Shown here: piece by piece, positions 17,866-27,103 of the stretch
Position numbering within the stretch: position 1 is the first letter of the stretch
Layout: each line of letters starts with the position of its first letter
Source of the DNA: Azonexus sp.
Lineage (GTDB): Bacteria; Pseudomonadota; Gammaproteobacteria; Burkholderiales; Rhodocyclaceae
NCBI GenBank assembly: GCA_031274715.1
Contig: JAISPT010000011.1
Span: 1 to 64,000, forward strand
Direction of reading: 5' to 3'
Length of the DNA stretch: 64,000 bases
Translations under genes and position numbers: made by a program
The notes under the pieces: model-generated
Database searches by the model: none
The model's input: only the letters and a program-made list of their open reading frames with translations
What the model was told of the DNA's origin: nothing

Positions 17866-17954
17866 CTCGAACGTCTAAGCTAACCAGCGCACCAAAGCGC
17901 AGCTTTGGTGCGTCCAGCGAGCAAAGCGAGCGTGGTTGAGCTTGTTGTTAGGAC
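17866..17954 (-). repeat. attC-like recombination site downstream of the cassette gene
   Basis: Read on the minus strand it starts GTCCTAACAACAAGCTCAAC, holds two strong internal hairpins (GCACCAAAGC/GCTTTGGTGC and GCTCGC/GCGAGC arms) and ends GGTTAGCTTAGACGTTCGAG. That is the layout of an integron attC site: R''-L''-variable hairpin-L'-R'. The last box reads GTTCGAG instead of the GTTAGGA seen at the sister site, so this end is degenerate or is the array terminus. It is about 100 bp after the stop of the cassette gene, the normal place for an attC. Confidence 0.65.
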
Positions 17955-18054
17955 GCTTGGGCGAAGCTGAGCTCAAGCACAACCGTGCAAGCAATTCGTG
18001 AAGCATACCGCCTTTCCGTGCCAGCGTGGGATGCAACTGCAAAGCCAAGCAGGA

Positions 18055-18888
18055 TTAGCCTTCACGAATTTCTTCATCAAGCCGGATAATTGTTAGAGAG
18101 TCTGCAAATGCCGATAAACCGGTACTGATTTCATTACCGATATTCCATGATGCTCCTGTAACACTGCCATGCTCCTTCATTTTGGACAGAAGCATGAAAA
18201 GTTGTTCTACACTGGCGAACGGAGAAATTTTCCGGAGCCGTTCGACGATTTTTTCAGAAAACTGCTTAGGTGTCAGCGCTTTTCCTTCAGTTGGGTCACT
18301 GCACCAAATTGGTTGAGATTGTTTTTGGTCAAAGTAGATGTAGTGCTTGCTATTATCCGTAAAGTCAGACGGGCAAGAGTCCAGATCTACCAGCCGCAGT
18401 GGTTCTAGACTTACATTCACCTCGTATAAGTCTGATTTTTCAAAGATCATTGGGCAGGCGTAATAGACCATCGCTCCGTCATTTTTATTGAGGCTATAAA
18501 GCAGTTCATGCTGCGAGAACCCAGTGTTTTCATTCTTGGTAGTGTCAAGCGCAGCACGGTAGTAAGGTTTGCTCCAAATTTGTGGTGGCATTTTCTTCTG
18601 CCAGTTTTGCCGCTCGGCAACTACTTTGAACTGAAGGAAGTAAGCAATAAACCGGCTAGAAAGTTTGTACCCATTATTCATTGCACTGGATTTCATCTGC
18701 GCAAAGAACTGTGCGTCTGTCAGTTCAGTCATGGCAAACGCTTGGTCAAACCCCAGGAACACCTCTCGTTGGGGTGAGTATTTGTAGAAGTTAATTTTTC
18801 CAGTCGAACCGAGGCCATAGGTTTTTCGGAATAAATCCATCAACGGTTTGTGGTAGTGCATTTCCAGGACTGTTTCGGTGATATGCAT
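18055..18888 (-). CDS. Integron-cassette protein of unknown function
   Basis: 277-residue predicted soluble protein, start MHITETVLEMHYHKPLMDLF. No signal peptide or membrane segment. I cannot assign a family; C-terminal part (~190-277) has a mixed helix pattern and the middle is rich in Tyr/Phe/Asn. Base composition is clearly more AT-rich than all neighbours and codon use differs (many AAA, ATT, TTT codons), pointing to horizontal acquisition. The ATG lies only about 43 bases from the upstream attC boundary and the stop about 100 bases before the downstream attC, so gene plus site form a classic compact cassette of about 1.06 kb. Many such cassettes carry accessory or defence functions; none can be claimed here. 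Confidence 0.7.
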   Translation of the reverse strand: MHITETVLEMHYHKPLMDLFRKTYGLGSTGKINFYKYSPQREVFLGFDQAFAMTELTDAQFFAQMKSSAMNNGYKLSSRFIAYFLQFKVVAERQNWQKKMPPQIWSKPYYRAALDTTKNENTGFSQHELLYSLNKNDGAMVYYACPMIFEKSDLYEVNVSLEPLRLVDLDSCPSDFTDNSKHYIYFDQKQSQPIWCSDPTEGKALTPKQFSEKIVERLRKISPFASVEQLFMLLSKMKEHGSVTGASWNIGNEISTGLSAFADSLTIIRLDEEIREG

Positions 18889-18925
18889 AGGTTTCTCTCA
18901 CGTAATAAGGGCAGTGTCTTGTGAC

Positions 18926-19011
18926 TCCTAACGTTTATGTTAACCGGCACCCAAGGCGCAGCTTTGGGTGCCCAGCGCGCGAAGCGCGCGGGGTTGAGCA
19001 TGTTGTTAGGA
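18926..19011 (-). repeat. attC-like recombination site upstream of the cassette gene
   Basis: 86 bp bounded by TCCTAAC at 18926-18932 and its complement GTTAGGA at 19005-19011. Read on the minus strand it runs CCTAACAACATGCTCAACCC ... GGTTAACATAAACGTTAGGA with inner hairpins of GCGCGC and GCACCCAAAGC-type arms. It shares arrangement and most of its sequence with the site at 17866-17954. About 110 bp on the upstream side (19012-19125) is also similar to 17955-18060, so the repeat unit includes the 3' end of the preceding cassette. Confidence 0.7.
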
Positions 19012-19130
19012 TGATTGGGCGAAGCGAAACACAAGCCAACCGAACGCACGACCCGTGAAACATACCGCTTTTGCCTGCCGGAGCGGAATGTAACTGCGAA
19101 GCTGTTCGGGTTGAATGCAATGCTAGCCTT

Positions 19131-19241
19131 TTATTCCTCTTGTCCCAATTTGTTTTGCTCAAGATTAAAGTGTTGATAAAAAATTGGAATATTGAATAAT
19201 TCGCGCAGTTTTTTAGATATGCCTTTGAGTCCTGCGAAAGA
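19131..19241 (-). pseudogene. 3' remnant of a second cassette gene
   Basis: An open frame of 36 codons ending ...NKLGQEE with a TAA stop at 19131-19133. The stop lies in the same position relative to the attC-side repeat as the stop of the intact cassette gene. The frame reads GLKGISKKLRELFNIPIFYQ, a plausible amphipathic protein C-terminus. It is cut off just before the repeat at 19252-19298, so the 5' part of the gene appears to have been lost. Confidence 0.35.
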
Positions 19242-19251
19242 TCAATAGAAC

Positions 19252-19298
19252 AAAAGGGGTCGGCTTCGAATTTTTCAGCCATTATCAGGAATGAGAAC
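19252..19298. repeat. Right flanking repeat of the cassette locus
   Basis: AAAAGGGGTCGGCTTCG (19252-19268) is the inverted counterpart of 17837-17853, and 19266-19298 is a direct copy of 17805-17837. It separates the truncated cassette remnant from the stop of the DUF748 gene at 19305. The GGGGTC-containing core is reminiscent of dispersed REP-like repeats, but copy number elsewhere cannot be judged here. Confidence 0.5.
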
Positions 19299-19304
19299 AA
19301 TATC

Positions 19305-22300
19305 CTATTTCAGCGAAAAATCCACCCGTGCCCCCGGTGCCACGCCATCCTTGGGCGGCACCAGGAACAGGCGTTCCGGCGCTACCTTGCCCTGCTCGAC
19401 CAGCCAGGCCTGGACATTCTCGGCACGCCGCCGAGCCAGTTGCCGGATATCCTCGTCCTGAACTTCGGTATGGGCCAGGATCAGCTTTTCCATGTCCTCG
19501 ACCGGCAGGTCTTTCAGGAAACCGATCATGTTGCGCGGCTTGGGGAATTTCGCTGCCTTGTATACCTGCGTCAGGTAGGTCTGGTAATCGGCGGCGGACA
19601 TTTCCCCGCGCGTATCCGCCTCGGGCTTGTCCTGGCGCCATGCGGCGCGCACCGCGCGCTCCATGGCCACTTGCTTCAAACCTTCGCGGTCGGTTTCCGA
19701 GTCGGCCGTGCCGCTGATCTCCAGCTTCAGCCCCTGCCGTTCATTCAGCGCCTTGACCAGTGCTTCCAATGTCTTGGCCTGGGCCTCGCCGACCTGCGCC
19801 CGACCGGGCTCGAAATCGAGCTTCGACAATTCCTCGCCGTTGCCGAACATCGATCCGAGCAGTGCGAACGGCGATGTCACCGCTTTGACGAACAGATTGA
19901 CGATGACGCGCACGATCAGGCCACCCATCGAGAATTGCGGATCGTCGAGCGAGCCGGAAATCGGCAGGTTAATGTCGATCTCGCCGCGATTGTTCTTCAA
20001 CAGGGCGATGGCCAGGTTGACCGGCAACTGGGTAGCGTCGGGGCTTGCCACCGGTTCGCCGAAGGTGAATTGATCAATGAAGATCTTGTTGTCCGCGGTC
20101 AGTTGGTTGTTTTCCAGCTTGTAGGCGAGATCCAACGACATCAGGCCCTTTTCGATCGCGTAGCCGGCATATTTGCCGGAATACGGCGAGAATCCGGTCA
20201 GGTCGACGCCTTTGACGCTGGCCTTGAGATCGAGATAGGACTTGGCGGCCAGCGGATTGAGCTTGCCCTGGATCTGCACCGGCGAGGCCTTGGCGTAGGC
20301 GCCGCGCAAGTCGAGATCGGCGACCGTGCCCTCTTTCGAGGACAGGCCGGTGACCCGCCCGGCAAGCTTGGTGACGTTGACCGTGTAGTTGGGTTTGACG
20401 AAGTGGTCGGAGAAATTGATCGTGCCATTCTGCAAGGTGATCTTGGCAATCTTCACCGGCACCGGCGGCCTGGCCGGGGCGGCGGGTGCGGCCGCGACCG
20501 GCGCCGGAGTTTCGCCTGCGGCAACCGGAACCGGCTCCGCCTCTTTGCGGCGGACGATGTCTTGCAGATTCAGGCGGCCTTTGTCGTTGAGAATCATGCG
20601 GGCGAAGAAATCGCTGAGCGCAATCTCGCCGATGTCGATCGCCAAGGGTTCGAGGCGGAAATCGATGGCGCCAAAATAGAGCGACTTCCAGCGCAGGAAA
20701 TCACTCTGGTCGGCTTTGTCCACCGCCTGCAAGTTGCCCAGCGTGGCCGAGCCGCGATAGCCCGCCGTCAGGCTACCATCGTCGAGGCGGATGCTGGTCT
20801 CGCCTTTGTTCGAGAACTGACCGGCCTTCAGTTGGACATTAACCTGCTCGGTGAAATAGGGTTGCAGCGGCAGCAGCGAAATCGCCTGCGTCTCGACCGC
20901 CAAAGCCAGGTCAAGGGGTTGCAGTTGCACGCTGCCGTCGACCTTCAGACTGCCGTGCTTGTTGATCTGCCCTTCGAGGCTGAGCCGCCCCTTGTTCCCC
21001 TTCTCATTGCCCAGGCTCTCGCCGCGCAGGCGCAGCCCGGCCAGTTCTTGCACGGCCACCGGTGTCGTGCTGCGGTCCTCGAAGCGGAATGCTAGATCGT
21101 CGATGCCCAGGCTCTCGACGCGCGCGATCCACGGTCGCTCGTCGCTAGATTTGGCCTCACCCGTTTGGGCAGTTTTCAGCACCGGCGGATTGATCCACTC
21201 GATAGCCCCTTCCCGGTTGCGCAACAAGCGCGCCCGCGAACCGCTGTTGGCGATCTCGGCGATGTCAATGCGGCGCGCCGGTAGGTCGACGCGCAGCCCC
21301 TTGGCGCTCATTTGCTCGGTACGGAAACGCTCGCCGAGGTCGATCTGGACGCCGATCTCGGCGATCTCGATCGGCTCGGCCAGCCGGCTGTCGATGCGGC
21401 CGACCCGGGCCTGCAATTGGCGTAATTCACCGGCCACCGGTTGCCCCGTCGATTCGTCATTCCAGCGCACCAGCCCATTGTCGAGCGCAAATTCTCCCAG
21501 CGACCAGGTCAGCGCCGGCGCATCAGCGCCGGTCGGCGGCGGAGTTGCCGGCTGGCCGCCGGCCAAACCGTCGAGCACCTTGAGGACATTGAACTCACCT
21601 TGGCGGCTAACCCGCAGGCCGACCTCCGGGCTGTCGAGCGTCACTCGGCGCACAGCGATCTTGCGGTTGATCAGGTCGGCCTCGTCGAGGTCGACGGCCA
21701 GTTCTTTCCAGCCGAGCAGCGGCTGACCGTCGGCGGCATCGACCACCAACGCGGAAACCTTGGCACCGCCGAGCACGGCCAGGGAAAAGACCTCCGCCGA
21801 TACTTCCTTGAAGACGATCTTGAGGCTGGAATCGAGCTTGCCGGAAGTGATCCGCAGCGGCAGCGAGGTCGGCAGATAGGGCTGGATGCTGGCCAGTTCG
21901 AAACCATCGAGCGTGAGGTCGAGTTCACTTGTCCGCTGTGGGTCGAACGGCGTGCTGTGTCCCTGCAATTCGATCAAGGAGCCGTCGACGCGGGCCGAGA
22001 AACGCGGCTCAACCAGGATTTCCGCCTGGTAAGGCAGACTCGACAGGAAGGGCAAAGCCAAGTTGATGTCACTAATCTCGTGCCGCACGCTTTTCGGACG
22101 ATCGTCGAAAACGATGCGACCACCGACCAATTCGATGTTGTTCAAGGAAAAGCGGGGTGTCGTCGACGGCTTTTCGCTGGGTTTGCTCCATTCATCGAGG
22201 AGATCGGAAATGTCGTAGCGCCCGTCGCCTTCGTGCACGACCTCGAGGCGCAGACCGTCCAGGCGGATGGCATTGACGACCAGCGCTGCCTTGAACAGCG

Positions 22301-22625
22301 AGGCCGCCGACAGCTTGATCTGGAGCGCGTCGAAAGCCGCCACTTCGCGGCCGTCGGCGGCATGCACCGCGAACCCATCGACGCGCGCCGACAGCGCGTA
22401 AGGATTGATGGCCACCGCGGCAATGCTGACCTCACGATGCAACTGCTGCGACAGTTGCTTGACCAGCAGGGATTTGACCAGTGGCGGAGCGGCAAAATAG
22501 CCAAACAGCCCGAACAGCACGAAAAGAATCAGCACCCACGCAGCGAAGCGTTTACTGCGTGGCGATTTGACAAACGATTTGAGGCGCACGGCACCGTCCT
22601 CCGTGCCTGCCGAAGCTTCTGCCAT
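19305..22625 (-). CDS. Large DUF748/AsmA-like envelope protein
   Basis: 1106 residues from ATG 22625, which has GGAAG at a good distance; an upstream in-frame start at 22682 lacks one. After a short cytoplasmic tail comes one transmembrane helix (WVLILFVLFGLFGYFAAPPL), then a very long AsmA/YhdP-type periplasmic region with repeated beta-rich DUF748 segments, and an Ala/Pro linker near residue 700. The C-terminal ~120 residues (KLEISGTADSETDREGLKQV) recall OmpA-C peptidoglycan-binding folds. AsmA-like proteins are linked to phospholipid traffic between membranes; a similar role is inferred. Confidence 0.82.
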   Translation of the reverse strand: MAEASAGTEDGAVRLKSFVKSPRSKRFAAWVLILFVLFGLFGYFAAPPLVKSLLVKQLSQQLHREVSIAAVAINPYALSARVDGFAVHAADGREVAAFDALQIKLSAASLFKAALVVNAIRLDGLRLEVVHEGDGRYDISDLLDEWSKPSEKPSTTPRFSLNNIELVGGRIVFDDRPKSVRHEISDINLALPFLSSLPYQAEILVEPRFSARVDGSLIELQGHSTPFDPQRTSELDLTLDGFELASIQPYLPTSLPLRITSGKLDSSLKIVFKEVSAEVFSLAVLGGAKVSALVVDAADGQPLLGWKELAVDLDEADLINRKIAVRRVTLDSPEVGLRVSRQGEFNVLKVLDGLAGGQPATPPPTGADAPALTWSLGEFALDNGLVRWNDESTGQPVAGELRQLQARVGRIDSRLAEPIEIAEIGVQIDLGERFRTEQMSAKGLRVDLPARRIDIAEIANSGSRARLLRNREGAIEWINPPVLKTAQTGEAKSSDERPWIARVESLGIDDLAFRFEDRSTTPVAVQELAGLRLRGESLGNEKGNKGRLSLEGQINKHGSLKVDGSVQLQPLDLALAVETQAISLLPLQPYFTEQVNVQLKAGQFSNKGETSIRLDDGSLTAGYRGSATLGNLQAVDKADQSDFLRWKSLYFGAIDFRLEPLAIDIGEIALSDFFARMILNDKGRLNLQDIVRRKEAEPVPVAAGETPAPVAAAPAAPARPPVPVKIAKITLQNGTINFSDHFVKPNYTVNVTKLAGRVTGLSSKEGTVADLDLRGAYAKASPVQIQGKLNPLAAKSYLDLKASVKGVDLTGFSPYSGKYAGYAIEKGLMSLDLAYKLENNQLTADNKIFIDQFTFGEPVASPDATQLPVNLAIALLKNNRGEIDINLPISGSLDDPQFSMGGLIVRVIVNLFVKAVTSPFALLGSMFGNGEELSKLDFEPGRAQVGEAQAKTLEALVKALNERQGLKLEISGTADSETDREGLKQVAMERAVRAAWRQDKPEADTRGEMSAADYQTYLTQVYKAAKFPKPRNMIGFLKDLPVEDMEKLILAHTEVQDEDIRQLARRRAENVQAWLVEQGKVAPERLFLVPPKDGVAPGARVDFSLK

Positions 22626-22702
22626 GTTAATCTTCCGATGGAAAGGGTTTCTACGCAATTTAGCACACCGGCTCCGCCCCATCGCGGCAACAACAAGAGT
22701 TC

Positions 22703-23101
22703 ATGACCTGGATCATCGTAGAGTTCAAGCGCGGCTTGGCCCAGTTGCAGCGCTGGCAGACCTGGGCCGTCATCGCACTACTCGGCTTCTTCGGCGTGCT
22801 CGCCTACCAGATCGGGCGCATGGCGTTATGGACCGATTCGATCCTCACTTACCTGCGCGTCTCCACTCGCCCCTGCCGCCAACTCACCAATGGCATGATC
22901 ATTGCCCTGTTCTGCGGCATGATTTTTCTTTTGTTCTTCGCCGTGCTGAGCATGGGCGAAGTCCAGCGCTACATCCAGCTCAATCAGCGCGGCGCCACAT
23001 GGGAGGCGCGACGGGCCTTGGTCTCAGGTATCGGCTGGGGTGTACTGACTGCCGCCATCGCTATCGCCGGACTGTACTTCTTCTCGACCACCTGTCACTA
23101 A
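22703..23101 (+). CDS. Two-to-three-helix membrane protein of unknown function
   Basis: 132 residues with three hydrophobic segments: WAVIALLGFFGVLAYQIG (~21-38), MIIALFCGMIFLLFFAVL (~65-82) and WGVLTAAIAIAGLYFF (~112-127). A soluble loop with RYIQLNQRGATWEARRAL lies between the last two. I do not recognise a family. It is divergent from the DUF748 gene and 28 bp upstream of the diguanylate cyclase on the same strand, so it may share that transcript. Confidence 0.6.
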   Translation: MTWIIVEFKRGLAQLQRWQTWAVIALLGFFGVLAYQIGRMALWTDSILTYLRVSTRPCRQLTNGMIIALFCGMIFLLFFAVLSMGEVQRYIQLNQRGATWEARRALVSGIGWGVLTAAIAIAGLYFFSTTCH

Positions 23102-23129
23102 CCCTACCTGCCGGCGAACCGCCCAATCC

Positions 23130-24083
23130 ATGAAAATCCTCATCGTCGAAGACAGCCGCTCCAACCTGCTGCTGCTGACCCAGTACGCCCAGCATTTCGG
23201 CGCCACTGTGCTACCGGCCGAGAATGGAGCGACGGCAGTCGCCACTTACGCCCGCGAGCGGCCCGACCTGGTGCTGCTCGATGTGGTCCTGCCCGACATC
23301 GACGGCTTCGAGGTCGCCCGGCGCATCCGTGGCATGGAGAGCAACGGCGGCGACTGGACGCCGATCATTTTCCTATCCTCGCTCGGCAAGGACGAGGATA
23401 TCGAGCAGGGCATCGTGGCCGGCGGCGACGATTACCTGCACAAACCGGTCAGCGAAGTGGTCCTCGGCGCCAAAGTGCGGGCCATGGAACGTCTGATCCA
23501 AATGCGCGGCTCGCTGGTCAAACTGGCCAGCAAGCTCGACCATGCTAATCAAGAACTGCAGCGTCTGTCGGCCAGCGACGGCCTGACCGGCATCGCCAAC
23601 CGGCGTTACTTCGACGACCACATCGCCCGCGAATGGCGGCGTGCTCGCCGCAACGGCAACAGCCTGGCGTTGATGATGTGCGACGTTGACCACTTCAAGA
23701 AATTCAACGACACCTACGGCCACCAGACCGGCGACGAATGCCTGCGCCGCGTTGCCGGCGCCATCGCCACCAGCCTCGACCGCGGCTCCGACATGGCCGC
23801 TCGTTACGGTGGCGAAGAGTTCGTGGTGGTGCTGTCGGAAACCTCGCTGGGCGGCGCCCTGATCGTCGCCGAAAAAATCCGCCATGCCGTGCATGCGCTG
23901 CATATTCCGCACAGCGCTTCCAGTCACAGCCGGGTCACGTTGAGCATCGGCCTCGCCGCCGCCGTGCCGGAGCGCGACGATGCGTGCGGCAGCCTGATCG
24001 CCGCCGCCGACCGCGCCCTCTACGAGGCCAAAAACAACGGCCGCGACCGCGTCTTTCGGGCGCCGCCGCTGGCGGCAAACTGA
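23130..24083 (+). CDS. Response regulator with GGDEF diguanylate cyclase domain (PleD-like)
   Basis: 317 residues. Receiver domain (1-125) with phospho-acceptor Asp in LVLLDVVLPDIDG and the conserved Lys in YLHKPVS; short coiled linker (~130-155); GGDEF domain (155-310) with active site RYGGEEF. The product-inhibition I-site RxxD is present as RGSD, five residues before GGEEF, so feedback control by c-di-GMP is expected. No partner histidine kinase is adjacent. The reaction is 2 GTP to c-di-GMP plus 2 PPi. Confidence 0.9.
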   Translation: MKILIVEDSRSNLLLLTQYAQHFGATVLPAENGATAVATYARERPDLVLLDVVLPDIDGFEVARRIRGMESNGGDWTPIIFLSSLGKDEDIEQGIVAGGDDYLHKPVSEVVLGAKVRAMERLIQMRGSLVKLASKLDHANQELQRLSASDGLTGIANRRYFDDHIAREWRRARRNGNSLALMMCDVDHFKKFNDTYGHQTGDECLRRVAGAIATSLDRGSDMAARYGGEEFVVVLSETSLGGALIVAEKIRHAVHALHIPHSASSHSRVTLSIGLAAAVPERDDACGSLIAAADRALYEAKNNGRDRVFRAPPLAAN

Positions 24084-24157
24084 TCGGAAACCGGCATGGT
24101 CCGGTCTTTGATGCGCAATCGCGGCTTGCCGACAAAACAGAAACAGGGGAACAGGAC

Positions 24158-27103
24158 ATGCTGATCTGGGGCGCGGTATGGGGCGGGATTCTGGGCCTGC
24201 TATGGCCGGGATATCACCACGAGGAAACGATCTTGATCGGCGCGCTGCTCGGTTTGGCCGCCGGTTGGACCTTGCGCAATGTGGTACGCGCGCTGGTCCG
24301 CAAAGAGATAGAAGCGGCGCGCACGCCGGCGCCGCCGCCTGTTGCCGCACATGCCGCCGCGCCAGTCCCGGAAGAGGATGCGGTGAAGACGGAAGTGGAT
24401 GACGCGATGCTGGACGCTCTCTTACGCCTGGCCGACGACACCCCGCCCGCCAGCGAACCAGCCGTCGCCGCGCCGCCAAAGGCAGCAGCGCAACCGGTAG
24501 CAAGCCAAGCGGCAAAGCTCCAACCGGCGACAGCGCAACGGCCAGCGGTACAGTCGCCTGCTGCCCGCCCTCCCGCTCCCCCCACCGAACTCGATCAAGC
24601 GCTGGTTGCCGTTCGGCAATGGTTCGTGCAGGGCAACCCGATCGTGCGTGCCGGACTGGTGATCCTGTTCATCGGCCTGTCGTTTCTGGCACGCTATGCA
24701 GCGCAGGCGGGGCTGTTCCCGGTCGAGCTGCGGCTGGCGGCCATCGGCGCGGTGGGCATTGCGCTGCTGACGGTAGGTTTTCGCCAGCGCCAAGCCAAGC
24801 CGGCCTTCGGCTTGGTGTTGCAAGGCGGTGGCGTGGCAGTGCTGTACCTGACAGTGTTCGCCGCCTTCCGGCTGTATCAACTGATGCCGCAAGGGGCAGC
24901 CTTCGCCTTCATGGTGCTGGTATGTGCGGCCAGTTGCCTGCTGGCGCTACTGCAAAACGCCCGATCGCTGGCGTTTGCCGCCTTCGCCGGCGGCTTCGCC
25001 ACACCGCTGCTGCTGTCCACCGGCGGTGGTAGCCACGTGGCACTGTTCAGCTATTACACGCTGCTGAACCTGGCGATTCTGTTCATCGCCACCCGACGCG
25101 CCTGGCGCGAGTTGAATCTCCTCGGTTTCGTCGCCACCTTCGGCGTCGCTGGGGCTTGGGGCTGGATGCGCTACGACGTCGAACATTACGCCAGCGCGCA
25201 GGCATTCCTGATCGTGTTCATCGCCATTTTCATCGCCACCGCCATCCTGTATGCGCGCGCCACGCCGCTGCGCCTGGGCATAGGTACTGGCGAGGGTTTG
25301 CCGAGGACGGTGGACAGCACCCTGGTATTCGGCACGCCGCTGGCGGGCTTTGGCCTGCAAGCCGGGCTGGTGCAGCCATTTCTGTACGGCCAGGCGTTCT
25401 CGGCGTTGGCCTTCGGCGCGGTTTATCTGGCCCTGGCGGCGCTGCTGCTGCGCCGGGGCGGCACCGGCTACCGGCTGCTCACCGAATGCTTCCTGGCCCT
25501 GGGCGTCGGCTTCGTCACGCTGACAGTGCCGCTGGCGCTGGATGCGCAGTGGGTCAGCGCCGTCTGGGCGCTGGAAGGCGCGGCGGCATTCTGGGTCGGC
25601 ATGCGCCAGGCGCGTTGGATGCCGCGCGCCTTCGGGCTGCTGTTGCAGGCGCTGGCCTTGCTGTACTTTTTTGGCGGACTGGAAAACCCGCCCGTGGGCC
25701 GCTGGCCGCTGGCCCATGCAGGCTTTCTCGGGGCTGCGCTGATCGCATTGCCGGCGCTGGCGACAGCGTGGTGGACGCGTCAGCCGCTGGCTCACAGCGG
25801 GTCACGCTGGGCGCGCGGCTGGGCGGCGCTGGAAGTGACGCTGTCCACGCCGCTGCTGCTGTACGGCGTGCTGATGTGGTTGCTGGCCTGGATGTTGGAA
25901 TGCACGCGCCTACTGCCCGCATTGATGCAGGGAGAGCCGCTCGAACCGGCCTGGCCGCTGACTTGGGGACTATGGCTACTGACCGGCGTCACGCTGCTGT
26001 CGTGCGCCGCCCTGCTGCAATGGGCGCTACGCGCGCGCTGGACCGCCGCCGCCTGGCCGAGCCGGTTGACCTTGCCGGTACTGCTGCTAGCGCTGTTGTC
26101 GCAGTGGAGCACGTTCGCCTGGAGCGAAGGCTGGCACGTCATCGACTGGCCGGCTTGGCTATGCTGGCCGCTGGCGCTGGCCCTGCACGTCTGGCTGCTG
26201 CACCGCAATGAAAAGGTAGGCAAAGAACTGCTGACCCCGCACTGGCGCGACTGGATCGGTTGGCAACACACCGGCACGGTATGGCTAGCAGTGCTGCTGA
26301 TCGGCGACGCGCTCACCGGCTGGATCGACCGCGGCGACCTGTGGGGCACGGCCTGGGCCAGCGTGACCGGCGTCGTGGCAACCATGGCAATTCTGCTCGC
26401 GCTGACGTTCTGGGCGGGTCGTGCGAACCACGCCGAAACCCGCACCCGCCTGTCCTGGCCGCTGAATCCACACGCCGAGGCGTACTATTGGAACGCCGCC
26501 ATCCCGCTGGCGCTGCTGCTGTGGCTAGGAGCATTCGCCCTGGCGTGGACCTCGTCCGGGCGTACCGAGCCGCTGCCGTACATCCCGCTGCTCAATCCGA
26601 CCGATCTGGCGCTACTACTAGCCTTGGGCACCTTGCTGCTGTGGCGCGGCATGGCGCTGGCCGCCGAACCGCGTCCCGCCAGCGCGCAGTGGTTGGGTCG
26701 GCCGGCATTCTGGGGCGCCATCGGGGTGCTGGCGCTGGTGGCCCTGAGCACCGCGTGGCTGCGCGTGGCGCACCATTTCTTCCAGGTACCGTGGGACGCA
26801 GAGGATTTGTACGACAGCTTCGTGGTCCAGACCGGCTACGCCATCCTGTGGACCTTGCTAGCCCTGGCGCTGATGGTCAGCGCGCATCGGCGCGGCCGGC
26901 GCCCGGCGTGGCTGGCGGGCGCGGCGCTGCTAGCGCTGGTGGTGGTCAAATTGATGCTGGTCGATCTGTCCAACCGCGGCGGCGGCGAGCGCATCGTGGC
27001 CTTCATCGGCGTCGGCTTGCTGATGCTGGTAGTGGGCTATTTCGCGCCCCTGCCGCCGAAAGCGCAGGCCACGCCAGTCCGCACCATGAAGGAGAACCCA
27101 TGA
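24158..27103 (+). CDS. DUF2339 polytopic membrane protein
   Basis: 981 residues from ATG 24158. N-terminal hydrophobic hairpin (LIWGAVWGGILGLLWPG, ETILIGALLGLAAGW), then a Pro/Ala/Gln-rich linker (~60-150), then roughly 25 predicted transmembrane helices to the C-terminus. The segment LDQALVAVRQWFVQGNPIVR followed by AGLVILFIGLSFLARY is the hallmark start of DUF2339. Function unknown; the many-helix architecture suggests a transporter or an envelope enzyme. Its stop overlaps the start of the DUF3999 gene by ATGA, so they are made together. Confidence 0.82.
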   Translation: MLIWGAVWGGILGLLWPGYHHEETILIGALLGLAAGWTLRNVVRALVRKEIEAARTPAPPPVAAHAAAPVPEEDAVKTEVDDAMLDALLRLADDTPPASEPAVAAPPKAAAQPVASQAAKLQPATAQRPAVQSPAARPPAPPTELDQALVAVRQWFVQGNPIVRAGLVILFIGLSFLARYAAQAGLFPVELRLAAIGAVGIALLTVGFRQRQAKPAFGLVLQGGGVAVLYLTVFAAFRLYQLMPQGAAFAFMVLVCAASCLLALLQNARSLAFAAFAGGFATPLLLSTGGGSHVALFSYYTLLNLAILFIATRRAWRELNLLGFVATFGVAGAWGWMRYDVEHYASAQAFLIVFIAIFIATAILYARATPLRLGIGTGEGLPRTVDSTLVFGTPLAGFGLQAGLVQPFLYGQAFSALAFGAVYLALAALLLRRGGTGYRLLTECFLALGVGFVTLTVPLALDAQWVSAVWALEGAAAFWVGMRQARWMPRAFGLLLQALALLYFFGGLENPPVGRWPLAHAGFLGAALIALPALATAWWTRQPLAHSGSRWARGWAALEVTLSTPLLLYGVLMWLLAWMLECTRLLPALMQGEPLEPAWPLTWGLWLLTGVTLLSCAALLQWALRARWTAAAWPSRLTLPVLLLALLSQWSTFAWSEGWHVIDWPAWLCWPLALALHVWLLHRNEKVGKELLTPHWRDWIGWQHTGTVWLAVLLIGDALTGWIDRGDLWGTAWASVTGVVATMAILLALTFWAGRANHAETRTRLSWPLNPHAEAYYWNAAIPLALLLWLGAFALAWTSSGRTEPLPYIPLLNPTDLALLLALGTLLLWRGMALAAEPRPASAQWLGRPAFWGAIGVLALVALSTAWLRVAHHFFQVPWDAEDLYDSFVVQTGYAILWTLLALALMVSAHRRGRRPAWLAGAALLALVVVKLMLVDLSNRGGGERIVAFIGVGLLMLVVGYFAPLPPKAQATPVRTMKENP

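Noticed and set aside
18935..19300. 121-codon minus-strand frame through the upstream attC-like site
   Set aside because: It reads through the attC palindrome and repeat; another frame over 19131-19241 makes more sense as a cassette gene remnant.
19440..22706. Two long plus-strand frames (551 and 421 codons)
   Set aside because: Antisense to the DUF748 gene; Arg/Gly/Asp-rich composition without domains.
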